Source of the DNA: Roseicitreum antarcticum
Lineage (GTDB): Bacteria; Pseudomonadota; Alphaproteobacteria; Rhodobacterales; Rhodobacteraceae
DNA length: 64,000 nucleotides
Direction: 5' to 3'
Assembly: GCF_014681765.1 (NCBI RefSeq)
Contig: NZ_CP061502.1
Coordinates: 361,209-425,208, forward strand
The position numbers were made by a program, and so were the translations under genes. Positions 17,067 to 25,568 of the stretch are shown piece after piece (position 1 is the first letter of the stretch; each line of letters opens with the position of its first letter). The notes beneath the pieces are model-generated. The model had not been told where the DNA came from. It ran no database searches and saw only the letters and a list, made by a program, of their open reading frames with translations.

Positions 17067-18195
17067 CGAGATGGCGAACACGATGAATACGAAAAACAAA
17101 AACCATGATGCCACGCGTCCGCTGCGGGTTGGAATCGTAGGTTGCGGCTGGGTCGCAGGCAGCCAGATCGAGCGGGGGTTTTCCCAGCTGCGAGACCGCT
17201 TTACCGTCGCTGCTTGCTGCGACGCTGATCACGCGCGCGCCGAAGATTTCGCATTGCGCCACGGCATCGAGGTTGTGAGCGAGGATTTCGCGGCACTTCT
17301 TGCCGAAGATCTGGACGTCATAAGCATCTGCACCCCGCCGTCGCTGCATCACTCCATGGTTCTGGGCGCGCTTGCCGCAGGTAAGCATGTGATCTGTGAG
17401 AAGCCGTTCACAAGTTCGCTGCGGCTGATGGATCAGGTTATCGCAGCCGAGGCCGCATCGGATCGGCGCATCATGCCAATTTTTCAGTACCGCTTCGATG
17501 ATGGTATCGCGAAGGTACGGTCGCTGATTGCATCCGGTTTATGCGGCAAGGCCTATCTGTCGTCGGTAGAAACCGCATGGCTACGTGGTGCCGACTATTA
17601 TGACGTACCGTGGCGGGGGAAGTTTGCGACTGAATTGGGCGGCGTGCTGCTGACACAGTCGATCCATATCCACGACCTTTTCTTATGGTTGATGGGACCG
17701 GCGGCGCAGATCAATGGCTTCAAGACAACGCGGGTCAATCCGATCGAAGTCGAAGACTGCGCAGTTGCAAGCGTCCAGATGGCGGATGGGTCGCTTGCTA
17801 CGTTGTCGGCAACACTTGGGTCGGCGCTGCCGGTCACGCGCATCCGGCTTTGCTTTGAAAATCTGGTGATCGAGCGGCAGTGCTTCGGCACCGAGGCGAA
17901 GAACCCGGGCGCCGAGCCTTGGACGATCACCGCGCGCACCCCCGACCTTCAGGCGCACGCAGAACGCATCATGTCTGAAGCACACCTAGGCCCACGTGAT
18001 TTCGCGGGGCAGTTTGCCGATTTTGCTACTGCGCTTGCAGAAGATCGTGCTTTTGCCGTCACGCTTCAGGATGCACGGCGGTCGCTTGAATTGATCAGCG
18101 CCGTGTTCCACGCCGCTGAGACTGGGCAGACCGTCCAGCTTCCGATCACTGCCGACCATGTTCGATACGATGGATGGGCCCCCAGTCATGAATGA
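17044..18195 (+). CDS. Gfo/Idh/MocA-family oxidoreductase
   Basis: A protein of up to 383 residues. Its Rossmann fold begins RVGIVGCGWVAGSQIERG, and the family motif CEKPFTSS carries the conserved lysine. The C-terminal half contains the alpha/beta substrate domain with TELGGVLLTQSIHIHDLFLW, where paired histidines are typical. The start is uncertain: ATG 17044 overlaps larA by 23 bases, while ATGs at 17071 and 17083 are possible and give a shorter tail before the Rossmann domain. It probably oxidises or reduces a hydroxyl of the same substrate handled by the dehydratase and LarA. Confidence 0.85.
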   Translation: MSAMKYPDEMANTMNTKNKNHDATRPLRVGIVGCGWVAGSQIERGFSQLRDRFTVAACCDADHARAEDFALRHGIEVVSEDFAALLAEDLDVISICTPPSLHHSMVLGALAAGKHVICEKPFTSSLRLMDQVIAAEAASDRRIMPIFQYRFDDGIAKVRSLIASGLCGKAYLSSVETAWLRGADYYDVPWRGKFATELGGVLLTQSIHIHDLFLWLMGPAAQINGFKTTRVNPIEVEDCAVASVQMADGSLATLSATLGSALPVTRIRLCFENLVIERQCFGTEAKNPGAEPWTITARTPDLQAHAERIMSEAHLGPRDFAGQFADFATALAEDRAFAVTLQDARRSLELISAVFHAAETGQTVQLPITADHVRYDGWAPSHE

Positions 18196-19933
18196 TGAAA
18201 AGCACGCGAACGATACCTCCCGGTACGATTTCATCATCGTCGGTGGCGGCACCGCAGGGTGCGTGCTTGCCAGCCGCCTCAGCGCCGACCCGCGGTTGCG
18301 TATTCTGGTAATCGAAGCTGGCGAGGATACCGCACCGGGCCGGGTGCCCGCGCCTATCCTCGACAGCTTTGCCGGACTGGCTTATCTCAACTCGCGTTTT
18401 CTGTGGAACGACCTGAAAGCGACAACCGAGAACATTCCGAGCAATCGCCCCGACTACCAGCCTGCGCTGCGAAAATATGAACAGGCACGGGTGCTTGGTG
18501 GCGGGTCAGCCATCAACGGCCAACTGGCCAACCGCGGCGCACCGCATGACTACGACGAATGGCAGGCGCGCGGGGCCAAGGGCTGGTCCTGGGACGCGGT
18601 ACTCCCCTATTTCCGCAAGCTGGAACGCGATGTAGACTTTGACGGTCCGCTGCACGGGCAGGACGGCCCCATCGCGATTTCCCGAATCGGCGAAGATCTT
18701 TGGCCGGAACATGCCAATGCCATGGCCGCGGCTTTCGGGCGCGCTGGGTTTTCATATGTACACGATCAGAACGGCGAATTTGTCGATGGCTATTACCCGG
18801 TCGCGATCTCCAACCTGTACGACCGCCGCGTCTCAACTGCGGTTGGATACCTTGGCTACCGCGTGCGTGCCCGTGCGAATCTGACGATCCTGACCGAAAC
18901 CCACGTGACCGGGTTGCTCATGCACGATCGTGTCTGCAGAGGAGTAACCGCGCGCGGGCCGGATGGCGAAACCCGCGACTACCAGGCGTCCGAAGTCATC
19001 CTGTCCTGCGGCGCGCTGCATTCGCCCGCGCATCTGTTGCGCGCGGGAATAGGGCCCGCGCAGGAGCTTGGCGACCTCGGCATCGAGGTTGTCGCAGACC
19101 GACCGGGGGTCGGCAAACGTCTGACCGATCATCCTTCCGTCGCAATTGCCAGCTACATCAAGCCAAAGGCGCGGATTAACGGGCGAACCCGGCGGCATCT
19201 GCTTTTGGGGCTGCGCTTTTCATCAGGGCACGCCGATGCGCCGCCCTCGGACATGGCGGCATCCATTGCGTCCAAATCTGCTTGGCACGATGTAGGAAGC
19301 CAGCTTGCCACCGTGAATATCTGGGTCAACAAGACGTTTTCCGAGGACGGGTCGGTACGGTTGCGCGATAGTGACTGGCGCACTGAACCACGGATCGACT
19401 TTAACCTTATGTCAGACCGGCGCGATCTGGAGCGGATGATGTCGGCATATCGTCGGCTCGCCGCAATTGTCCTCAGCCCAGAGATGCACGGCGTTGTCAG
19501 CGACACCTTCCCCGCCAGCTACAGCGACAAGGTGCGGCAGGTGGGGGCACTGACACTTCGCAACCGGCTGATGACGGGCTTGCTGGCAAAGCTCTTGGAT
19601 GGCCCCGCCGTCTTGCGGGAGTTCTTGCTCAAATCGTTCATCCTGGAAGGCGACCCCATTGAGGTGCTCATGCGTGACGATGACGCGCTGGAGGCGTTTA
19701 TCCGACGCGCGACTGTTGGGGTCTGGCATGCCTCGTGCTCTTGCCGGATGGGGGATGAAGATGATCCCATGGCGGTGACGGCTGCCGATGGCCGGGTGTA
19801 CGGTGTGGGCGGCCTGCGTGTCGTCGATGCCTCGATCTTCCCCAGCATTCCCAGCGGCAACACCAATCTTCCAACAATCATGGTCGCGGAACGAATCGCT
19901 GACCTGATCCTTGCCGAACGGCAAGCCACCTAA
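18188..19933 (+). CDS. GMC-family FAD-dependent oxidoreductase (choline/glucose dehydrogenase-like)
   Basis: A 581-residue flavoenzyme. The FAD-binding signature YDFIIVGGGTAGCVLASRLS starts near residue 14, the GMC motif QARVLGGGSAING lies near 110, and the C-terminus has WHASCSCRMG and SIPSGNTNLPTIM, where His and Asn normally form the catalytic pair. The first residue of the usual HPxGTC motif region is changed (Ala-Ser for Pro-x), which may shift substrate preference. ATG 18188 overlaps the preceding stop. No signal peptide is seen, so it probably acts in the cytoplasm, oxidising an alcohol to the aldehyde used by the ALDH downstream. Confidence 0.88.
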   Translation: MNDEKHANDTSRYDFIIVGGGTAGCVLASRLSADPRLRILVIEAGEDTAPGRVPAPILDSFAGLAYLNSRFLWNDLKATTENIPSNRPDYQPALRKYEQARVLGGGSAINGQLANRGAPHDYDEWQARGAKGWSWDAVLPYFRKLERDVDFDGPLHGQDGPIAISRIGEDLWPEHANAMAAAFGRAGFSYVHDQNGEFVDGYYPVAISNLYDRRVSTAVGYLGYRVRARANLTILTETHVTGLLMHDRVCRGVTARGPDGETRDYQASEVILSCGALHSPAHLLRAGIGPAQELGDLGIEVVADRPGVGKRLTDHPSVAIASYIKPKARINGRTRRHLLLGLRFSSGHADAPPSDMAASIASKSAWHDVGSQLATVNIWVNKTFSEDGSVRLRDSDWRTEPRIDFNLMSDRRDLERMMSAYRRLAAIVLSPEMHGVVSDTFPASYSDKVRQVGALTLRNRLMTGLLAKLLDGPAVLREFLLKSFILEGDPIEVLMRDDDALEAFIRRATVGVWHASCSCRMGDEDDPMAVTAADGRVYGVGGLRVVDASIFPSIPSGNTNLPTIMVAERIADLILAERQAT

Positions 19934-19953
19934 AGGCCCTGAAAGGAGCTTAC

Positions 19954-21447
19954 ATGCAACATTCAACCGGAGCCGGTCGGCTGCAACTTCCCGAAAAACC
20001 CCGCGAATACGCCGCGCTGATCGATGGGCGTTTCATCCCCGCTCGTGATCGGGAATTGATTGGGCGGGACAATCCGGCGCATAACCACCCCGTCAGCCTA
20101 TACCCAAAGGCCACGCCAGAAGACCTGCGCGACGCCCTGTCAGCGGCGCGGCGAACCGTTGATAACCGTGTCTGGTCGGGTATGTCCTCCGCCGATCGCG
20201 CCCGCATCTTGCTCAAGGTCGCAGCGTTGATCGACACTCACCGTGTCGAACTGCGCGAAATCGAATGCCTGGAAGTTGGCAAACCCATCGGCCTCGTCGA
20301 CCGGGAAATCGGCGGGGCGGTTGCGCATTGGGAATATGCGGCAACCATGGCGCGCCACAGCTATGGGGACACTTACGATACATTCGGCAATGACGCCCTG
20401 GGGCTGGTGATGCGCAATCCCGTCGGGGTCGTCAGCATGATCACCCCTTGGAACTATCCCCTGATGATCAACAGCCAGAAGCTGCCATTTGCATTGGCCG
20501 TGGGCTGTTCTGCTGTCGTCAAACCCAGTGAACTGACATCGGGTTCTGCCCTGAGGTTGGGCGAGCTCTTGATGGAGGCGGGCATTCCCGCTGGTGTCGT
20601 CAACATCATCGCGGGCACCGGACTGGACCTTGGTGAAGGCCTGTGCACCGCGCCCGAAGTTGACATGGTGTCCTTCACCGGCTCAACAGCGGTGGGGCGG
20701 AAGATCGCCGCTCAGGCAGGCGAAAAGCTGAAGAAGATATCCTTGGAACTGGGCGGCAAAAGCGCGCAAATCGTCTGCGCGGATGCCGATCTGGAGCTCG
20801 CGGCAGAGAAGGTCGCGCTGGGGGCAACCCGGAACGCCGGACAGGCCTGCGTTGGCGGGACGCGGCTTATCGTCGAACGATCCATCGCCGACAGCTTTTG
20901 CGCTGCGGTTCAGGCGCATGTCGAACGCCTGCGGATCGGTGACCCGCTGGACCCCGAAACCACCATGGGGCCCCTTATCAGCGCGGTGCAAAAGACCCGC
21001 GTCGAAGGCTACATCAAAGAGGGTGAACGAGATGGCGCCAACCGGTGGACGATGGAAACCAGCCACGCGAAGACATTGCCCGGCCATTTCGTTCAGCCCA
21101 CGATCTTTACCGAGGTCCGCAACGACATGAGCATCGCACAGGATGAGATCTTCGGCCCCGTCCTGACGGTCACGACCTTCGACGCGGTTAGCGACGCGAT
21201 CGATATCGCAAACAACAGCCGGTACGGGCTGGCCGCCGGTGTCTGGAGCACCAACATCAACAAAGCGCTGCAAATGGGGCGCAGGCTTGACGCGGGCAGC
21301 ATCGAGGTCAACACTTTCCTTGCCGGGGTGCCAGAACTTCCCATCGTCGGCCACCGGGACAGCGGTGTCGGCAGCGAACGGGGGCGAAATGCGGTTCAGG
21401 AATTCACCGAGTTGAAGACCATTCAGGTACAGTTGTCCCCGGTTTGA
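19954..21447 (+). CDS. NAD(P)-dependent aldehyde dehydrogenase
   Basis: A 497-residue ALDH-superfamily enzyme. Catalytic residues are visible: Asn167 (TPWNYP), Glu265 (LELGGKS) and nucleophile Cys299 (NAGQACVGG), with the FTGSTAVGRK cofactor loop at 241-250. It starts after AAGGAG, 20 bp from the GMC gene. Together the pair would take an alcohol to a carboxylic acid. It resembles betaine/gamma-aminobutyraldehyde and lactaldehyde-type ALDHs, but the substrate is not determined. Confidence 0.92.
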   Translation: MQHSTGAGRLQLPEKPREYAALIDGRFIPARDRELIGRDNPAHNHPVSLYPKATPEDLRDALSAARRTVDNRVWSGMSSADRARILLKVAALIDTHRVELREIECLEVGKPIGLVDREIGGAVAHWEYAATMARHSYGDTYDTFGNDALGLVMRNPVGVVSMITPWNYPLMINSQKLPFALAVGCSAVVKPSELTSGSALRLGELLMEAGIPAGVVNIIAGTGLDLGEGLCTAPEVDMVSFTGSTAVGRKIAAQAGEKLKKISLELGGKSAQIVCADADLELAAEKVALGATRNAGQACVGGTRLIVERSIADSFCAAVQAHVERLRIGDPLDPETTMGPLISAVQKTRVEGYIKEGERDGANRWTMETSHAKTLPGHFVQPTIFTEVRNDMSIAQDEIFGPVLTVTTFDAVSDAIDIANNSRYGLAAGVWSTNINKALQMGRRLDAGSIEVNTFLAGVPELPIVGHRDSGVGSERGRNAVQEFTELKTIQVQLSPV

Positions 21448-21475
21448 CCGCCGGGCAATAACACAGGAGGCATCC

Positions 21476-22702
21476 TTGCACAGCACCACAGGTGACACAG
21501 GCACCCGGTTGATCCACTTGGATGCTGTCGGCGGCGTCGCAGGCGATATGTTTGTCGCGGCGCTGCTGGATGCCTTCCCGGAACTGACAGACCGGGTCAT
21601 GGCCGATGTCGCAGCCGTTCTGCCCGACGGCTGCGGAACCGCCCAGCTGGAACCCGGTTTTTCGGCGGGCATCCGGTGCCTTCGGTTTGGCCTTCGGCCC
21701 AGTGATGCGCCGCACTCGCACGGCCATGCGGACCACCATTCGCACGGTGCCCGGTTCGCCGATCTGCGTCGCCGGATCAGCGGCGCAGGTCTGTCACCGG
21801 GAACCGCAGCACAGGGCGTGTCGATCCTCACCCATCTGGCGGAAGCCGAAGCGCACATCCACGGCGTCGCGCTGGAAGACGTGCATTTCCACGAAGTTGG
21901 CGACTGGGATTCGTTGATGGATGTTGTCGCGGCGGGAAGCATCGCCGCAGCGCTTGCCCCAGCCATCTGGACCGTGTCCGATCTGCCGCTTGGGTCAGGA
22001 CTGGTACGCACGCAACACGGTCTGCTGCCTGTTCCCGCTCCGGCAACAACGGAAATCCTCAAAGGATTCAGTTGGCGCGACGACAAAATCGCAGGCGAGC
22101 GTGTCACACCAACCGGCGCGGCGATCTTGCGCGCATTATGCGACCCAGCCAATGTAAGGCAAGGTCCCGCCAAGCTGACAGGCAACGGGACAGGTGCAGG
22201 CACCCGCACCTTGCCGGGGATGCCCAACATCTTGCGCGCAACGGTTTTTGAACAGGACCTGAACGGCGGGGATGAGGCCGTAGACATCATCACCTTTGAC
22301 ATCGACGACATGACGGGAGAAGAAATAGCGGTCGCGGCAGATCATATCCGTTCTGCGCCCGGCGTGATCGACGTGACATTGCAGACCCTGACCGGCAAGA
22401 AAGGCCGATCGGCCTACGGATTTCAGATTCTGGCCACGCCAGGGTCCCGTGATGTACTGGCGCCGTTGATCTTTCGCGAAACCTCAACACTCGGGCTGCG
22501 TTGGCGCACGGAGACCCGCGTGACACTGCCTCGTGCTGTGGGGGATCGCGCAGGCTTGCGCATCAAAACCGCAACCCGGCCTGACGGCATTCAGACGACC
22601 AAAGCCGAGTCCGACGATCTGGCGTCAATCGCAGGGTTGTCGCACCGCCGCACCGCAGCCCAAGCGGCCGAAGCACCGACACGGGACCACAAGCATGAAT
22701 GA
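21476..22702 (+). CDS. larC: LarC, nickel-pincer cofactor nickel insertase (single uninterrupted ORF)
   Basis: A 408-residue LarC (DUF111 family), which uses CTP to insert nickel into the pyridinium dithiocarboxylate nucleotide. N-terminal LHLDAVGGVAGDMFVAALLDA-like sequence, the His-rich segment at 80-90 (HSHGHADHHSH) and the VHFHEVGDWDSLMDVV motif are diagnostic. The start is TTG at 21476, supported by AGGAGG five bases upstream. Both the LarC1 and LarC2 parts are in one frame, unlike the programmed frameshift of Lactiplantibacillus larC1/larC2. The stop overlaps larE by eight bases. Confidence 0.92.
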   Translation: MHSTTGDTGTRLIHLDAVGGVAGDMFVAALLDAFPELTDRVMADVAAVLPDGCGTAQLEPGFSAGIRCLRFGLRPSDAPHSHGHADHHSHGARFADLRRRISGAGLSPGTAAQGVSILTHLAEAEAHIHGVALEDVHFHEVGDWDSLMDVVAAGSIAAALAPAIWTVSDLPLGSGLVRTQHGLLPVPAPATTEILKGFSWRDDKIAGERVTPTGAAILRALCDPANVRQGPAKLTGNGTGAGTRTLPGMPNILRATVFEQDLNGGDEAVDIITFDIDDMTGEEIAVAADHIRSAPGVIDVTLQTLTGKKGRSAYGFQILATPGSRDVLAPLIFRETSTLGLRWRTETRVTLPRAVGDRAGLRIKTATRPDGIQTTKAESDDLASIAGLSHRRTAAQAAEAPTRDHKHE

Positions 22703-23486
22703 GATCAAAGCCGCCTTGGACCGACTGGAAACCGTCCTTTACCGTCACGCGCCGCTGGCCGTCGCCGTCTCTGGCGGCGTGGACAGCATGACGCTTGCAC
22801 ATGTGGCGGCGCGCAATGTCGATGTCGTGATGGTGCACGCGGTGTCACCCGCCGTGCCCACAGCTGCAACGCGCCGGGTGCGCGCGCATGCGGCGCACGC
22901 GGGCTGGACGCTGCTGGAAACCGACGCTGGAGAGTTCGCCGACGAACAATATCTAAACAACCCAATTAACCGGTGCTATTTCTGCAAGAACAATCTCTAC
23001 GCGCGCATCGCCGGCCTGACAGAGCGCAACATCGCTTCAGGCGCTAATCTAGATGATCTGCAAGACTTTCGCCCGGGCCTGATCGCCGCAGATGAACACC
23101 GCGTCATACACCCGCTGGTCGAGGCTGGGATCGACAAGAAAACACTGCGCGCGATAGCTGCGCACCTTGGGCTGAATGATCTGTCAGATCTGCCCGCGCA
23201 ACCCTGCCTCGCCAGTCGGGTCGAAACTGGAATCGCAATTTCCGCCGATGACATGACCTTCGTCGATGCTATGGAGGTCGCACTTCATAAAATGGCACCG
23301 TACCTCACGACGCTGCGCTGCCGGATCCTGAAGCGCGGCGTGGTGATCGAAATCGACAGCCTGAACGATCCCGCATTGCCTGCGATCCGAACCTACACGG
23401 CAGCGGCCTGCGCGAAGGACGGCAGACACTTTGCAGGTGTCTTGCCCTATCGCCGGGGCGCGGCGTTTGTGCCGCCCCCCGGTTGA
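22695..23486 (+). CDS. larE: LarE, sulfur transferase for nickel-pincer cofactor synthesis
   Basis: A 263-residue PP-loop ATPase. The ATP pyrophosphatase motif SGGVDS is at 26-31. Cysteines lie at 94 and 97 (NRCYFC) and at 171 in the conserved PCLASR motif. LarE adenylates the P2CMN carboxylates and adds sulfur, in some members by giving up the sulfur of its own conserved cysteine. Three cysteines would also be compatible with an Fe-S-carrying LarE, but that is not certain from sequence. The ATG at 22695 lies inside the larC end, so translation is coupled. Confidence 0.9.
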   Translation: MNEIKAALDRLETVLYRHAPLAVAVSGGVDSMTLAHVAARNVDVVMVHAVSPAVPTAATRRVRAHAAHAGWTLLETDAGEFADEQYLNNPINRCYFCKNNLYARIAGLTERNIASGANLDDLQDFRPGLIAADEHRVIHPLVEAGIDKKTLRAIAAHLGLNDLSDLPAQPCLASRVETGIAISADDMTFVDAMEVALHKMAPYLTTLRCRILKRGVVIEIDSLNDPALPAIRTYTAAACAKDGRHFAGVLPYRRGAAFVPPPG

Positions 23487-23494
23487 ACTGTGCT

Positions 23495-24289
23495 TTACCG
23501 GCCTGTGAACACGGGCGGGCGTTTCTCGGTAAAGGCAGTCATCCCTTCCTGCCGGTCTTCGGTCATGCTGTTGCGCCAGATTGCATCACGCTCAAAGGCG
23601 ATGCCGTTTTCCAGCGTCGCCCCAACGGCGGCACGTACACATGCCTTCGTGTTTCGCACCGCAACAGGCGCCCGCATGGCTACGATTTCCGCAACCGCAA
23701 CGGCACGGGCAACGGTTTGGTCCACTGGGCAGATTTCGACGACAAGGCCCAGCTGATAGGCACGCTCCACACCGATCGGTTCGCCGGTGAATAGCATGAA
23801 GGAAGCCACATTCCCGCCAATCTTGCGCGGCAACCGCTGGGTCCCGCCATCGCCAGCCATCCCACCAATCTTGACTTCAGGCTGACCGAATTGCGCATTT
23901 TCACCGGCGATGATGAAATCACAGACCATTGCGAGTTCGCTGCCCGCGCCGAAGGCGATGCCATTCACTGCCGCGATCAACGGCTTCTGAAACCCCTCGA
24001 TGGCGCGCCAGGCTGCAACACGACGCGGGTTGTTGGACGTGGCCGGAGGGCCGAAGGTTACCATTTCCTTGATGTCCGCGCCTGCGGCAAAGGTGGCGTC
24101 CGTCCCGGTCAGAACAACGCAACGCACGTCGTTGTCCTGTTCCAGTTCTACGATCAGGCGTCCCAGTTCGATCACCATCGAACTGTGGAGCGCATTTTTC
24201 TTCTCGGGCCGGACGATGCGGATCAATGCCACATGCGCCGAAGGGCGCTCTAGGGTGATCTTGTCCGAGTGGTCTTCTTTGGCGTGCAT
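23495..24289 (-). CDS. Enoyl-CoA hydratase/isomerase (crotonase) family protein
   Basis: A 264-residue crotonase-fold protein. The oxyanion-hole region TFAAGADIKEM, the GAGSELAMVCDF segment with the first catalytic Glu and FGQPEVKIGG with the second are all present, so hydratase activity is plausible. The ATG at 24289 is preferred over one 42 bases upstream because GGAAG lies just before it and the conserved domain starts soon after. It is downstream of a DHDPS-like gene in the same leftward operon (42 bp gap) and converges on larE. Substrate unknown; it implies a CoA thioester step. Confidence 0.87.
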   Translation of the reverse strand: MHAKEDHSDKITLERPSAHVALIRIVRPEKKNALHSSMVIELGRLIVELEQDNDVRCVVLTGTDATFAAGADIKEMVTFGPPATSNNPRRVAAWRAIEGFQKPLIAAVNGIAFGAGSELAMVCDFIIAGENAQFGQPEVKIGGMAGDGGTQRLPRKIGGNVASFMLFTGEPIGVERAYQLGLVVEICPVDQTVARAVAVAEIVAMRAPVAVRNTKACVRAAVGATLENGIAFERDAIWRNSMTEDRQEGMTAFTEKRPPVFTGR

Positions 24290-24331
24290 GGTACTTCCAG
24301 ATTTAAGGTACTGATTTAAATGGACGAACAA

Positions 24332-25267
24332 TCAACCCTGCGGCAGGTACTTCGCTTCGCTCAACCCGTGTCGGTCGAACAAGGCGTCAATCTTGCGGCG
24401 GTCGTTGTCCGAGATGCGGGTTTGCGGGGCGCGCGTTACATCGGTCGGAATGATACCCTGCTTCATCAAGACATATTTCATGCGTGGCCGGTAGTCCCGC
24501 AACGGGTTCGACCAGCACACACGCGCGATGGGACCGATCTCGTTCCATATCGTATAGGCTTCGGTTGCCTGGCCTGCTGCTGCGAAACGCTGCATCTTCA
24601 CAATCTCGGCGGTGAACGCCCCAGCCAACCCGATAAGAGCGCCTTCGCACCCCATCAACAAGGCCTCCAGAACAAAGGTGTCGTTCCCGGTCAGCACAGC
24701 CACACGCCCATCAGTTTCACGCGCTTCTTCAAGAATTTCCCAGGTCCTGTCGATGTCGAACGCTGCGTCCTTGATCGCTACAACGCGGTCCAGTTCTGCC
24801 AGTGCCCGTATCGTTCCGACGGGATAACCCGCGTTTGCCGTCTGGAAAGCAATAATCGGGACATCGACAGCATCGACCACTGCGGCGTGATAATCAGTGA
24901 CCACCGATACGGGAAGCGGCTTCGACATAAAGGTGGGTAGCGGCGGAAAGACCACCAGACCCTCTGCGCCCGCGTCAACCAAGCGGCGCGCATGGTCGAC
25001 CGCGCCCGCAGTATGTCCCGCAATCAGCCCCGAAACCATCGGAACGGCGCTCGCAAGGACAGCTTTGGTGCGGGTCAACGCTTCAATTTGCTCTGCGTGA
25101 TCCAGCGCCGTCGCCTCGGCGGCGGCCATGTTCATAGCAAGCGCACTGATTCCTCCAGACGCCATTTGCCCCACGTAACGTTCCATCGTCGGCCAGTCGA
25201 CGGCGGCGTTTTCGGTGAATGGCATGATCGGTGCCGGAATGATCCCGGACTTAAGTGGATGTGTCAT
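24332..25267 (-). CDS. Dihydrodipicolinate synthase (DapA/NanA) superfamily lyase
   Basis: A 311-residue class I aldolase/hydratase-type barrel. The Schiff-base lysine is Lys166 (VVAIKDAAF). The tyrosine usually found about 30 residues before it (YNVP/YDIP) is missing, replaced by IIAFQTANAG, which is unusual and suggests altered chemistry or substrate. Such enzymes cleave or dehydrate 2-keto-3-deoxy sugar acids. It starts after GGAGAG; a LacI-type operator lies 72 bp upstream. It is divergent from the CoA-transferase operon. Confidence 0.85.
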   Translation of the reverse strand: MTHPLKSGIIPAPIMPFTENAAVDWPTMERYVGQMASGGISALAMNMAAAEATALDHAEQIEALTRTKAVLASAVPMVSGLIAGHTAGAVDHARRLVDAGAEGLVVFPPLPTFMSKPLPVSVVTDYHAAVVDAVDVPIIAFQTANAGYPVGTIRALAELDRVVAIKDAAFDIDRTWEILEEARETDGRVAVLTGNDTFVLEALLMGCEGALIGLAGAFTAEIVKMQRFAAAGQATEAYTIWNEIGPIARVCWSNPLRDYRPRMKYVLMKQGIIPTDVTRAPQTRISDNDRRKIDALFDRHGLSEAKYLPQG

Positions 25268-25338
25268 CGGCTCTCCGCGGTTCTAGCCCAGATTGGCTTT
25301 ACCGCCATGCCACAGATAAACCCTAAAGAAAAGTAAAA

Positions 25339-25352
25339 TGTAAGCCTTTACA
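25339..25352 (-). promoter_or_regulatory. Putative LacI-family operator (DHDPS-like / crotonase operon)
   Basis: TGTAAGCCTTTACA has perfect outer arms (TGTAA and TTACA) with an altered centre. It is 72 bp upstream of the leftward lyase gene. Confidence 0.6.
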
Positions 25353-25511
25353 TAATGGGCGCAAAACTTCTGCACCCTGTATGGGGTCGCAATAAACGGC
25401 GTATTGCCCAAGAAAACGGAGAATTTTCTTCCAGTCCAAACCTTCTGCATCGTATCAAAATGAAGCTATGCAGGAAATATCCTGAAATATATGAAACTAA
25501 AATCTTGCCAA

Positions 25512-25525
25512 TGATAGCGCTTTCA
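25512..25525 (+). promoter_or_regulatory. Putative LacI-family operator (CoA-transferase operon)
   Basis: TGATAGCGCTTTCA is a 14-bp near-palindrome around AGCGCT, 44 bp upstream of the CoA-transferase start. It carries the same core as the sites at 6.1 and 14.0 kb, so the second gene block may belong to the same regulon. Confidence 0.55.
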
Positions 25526-25568
25526 AATACGTTTTTTGAACCAGAGCAAGAGGTGCAGGAGAATCGTG

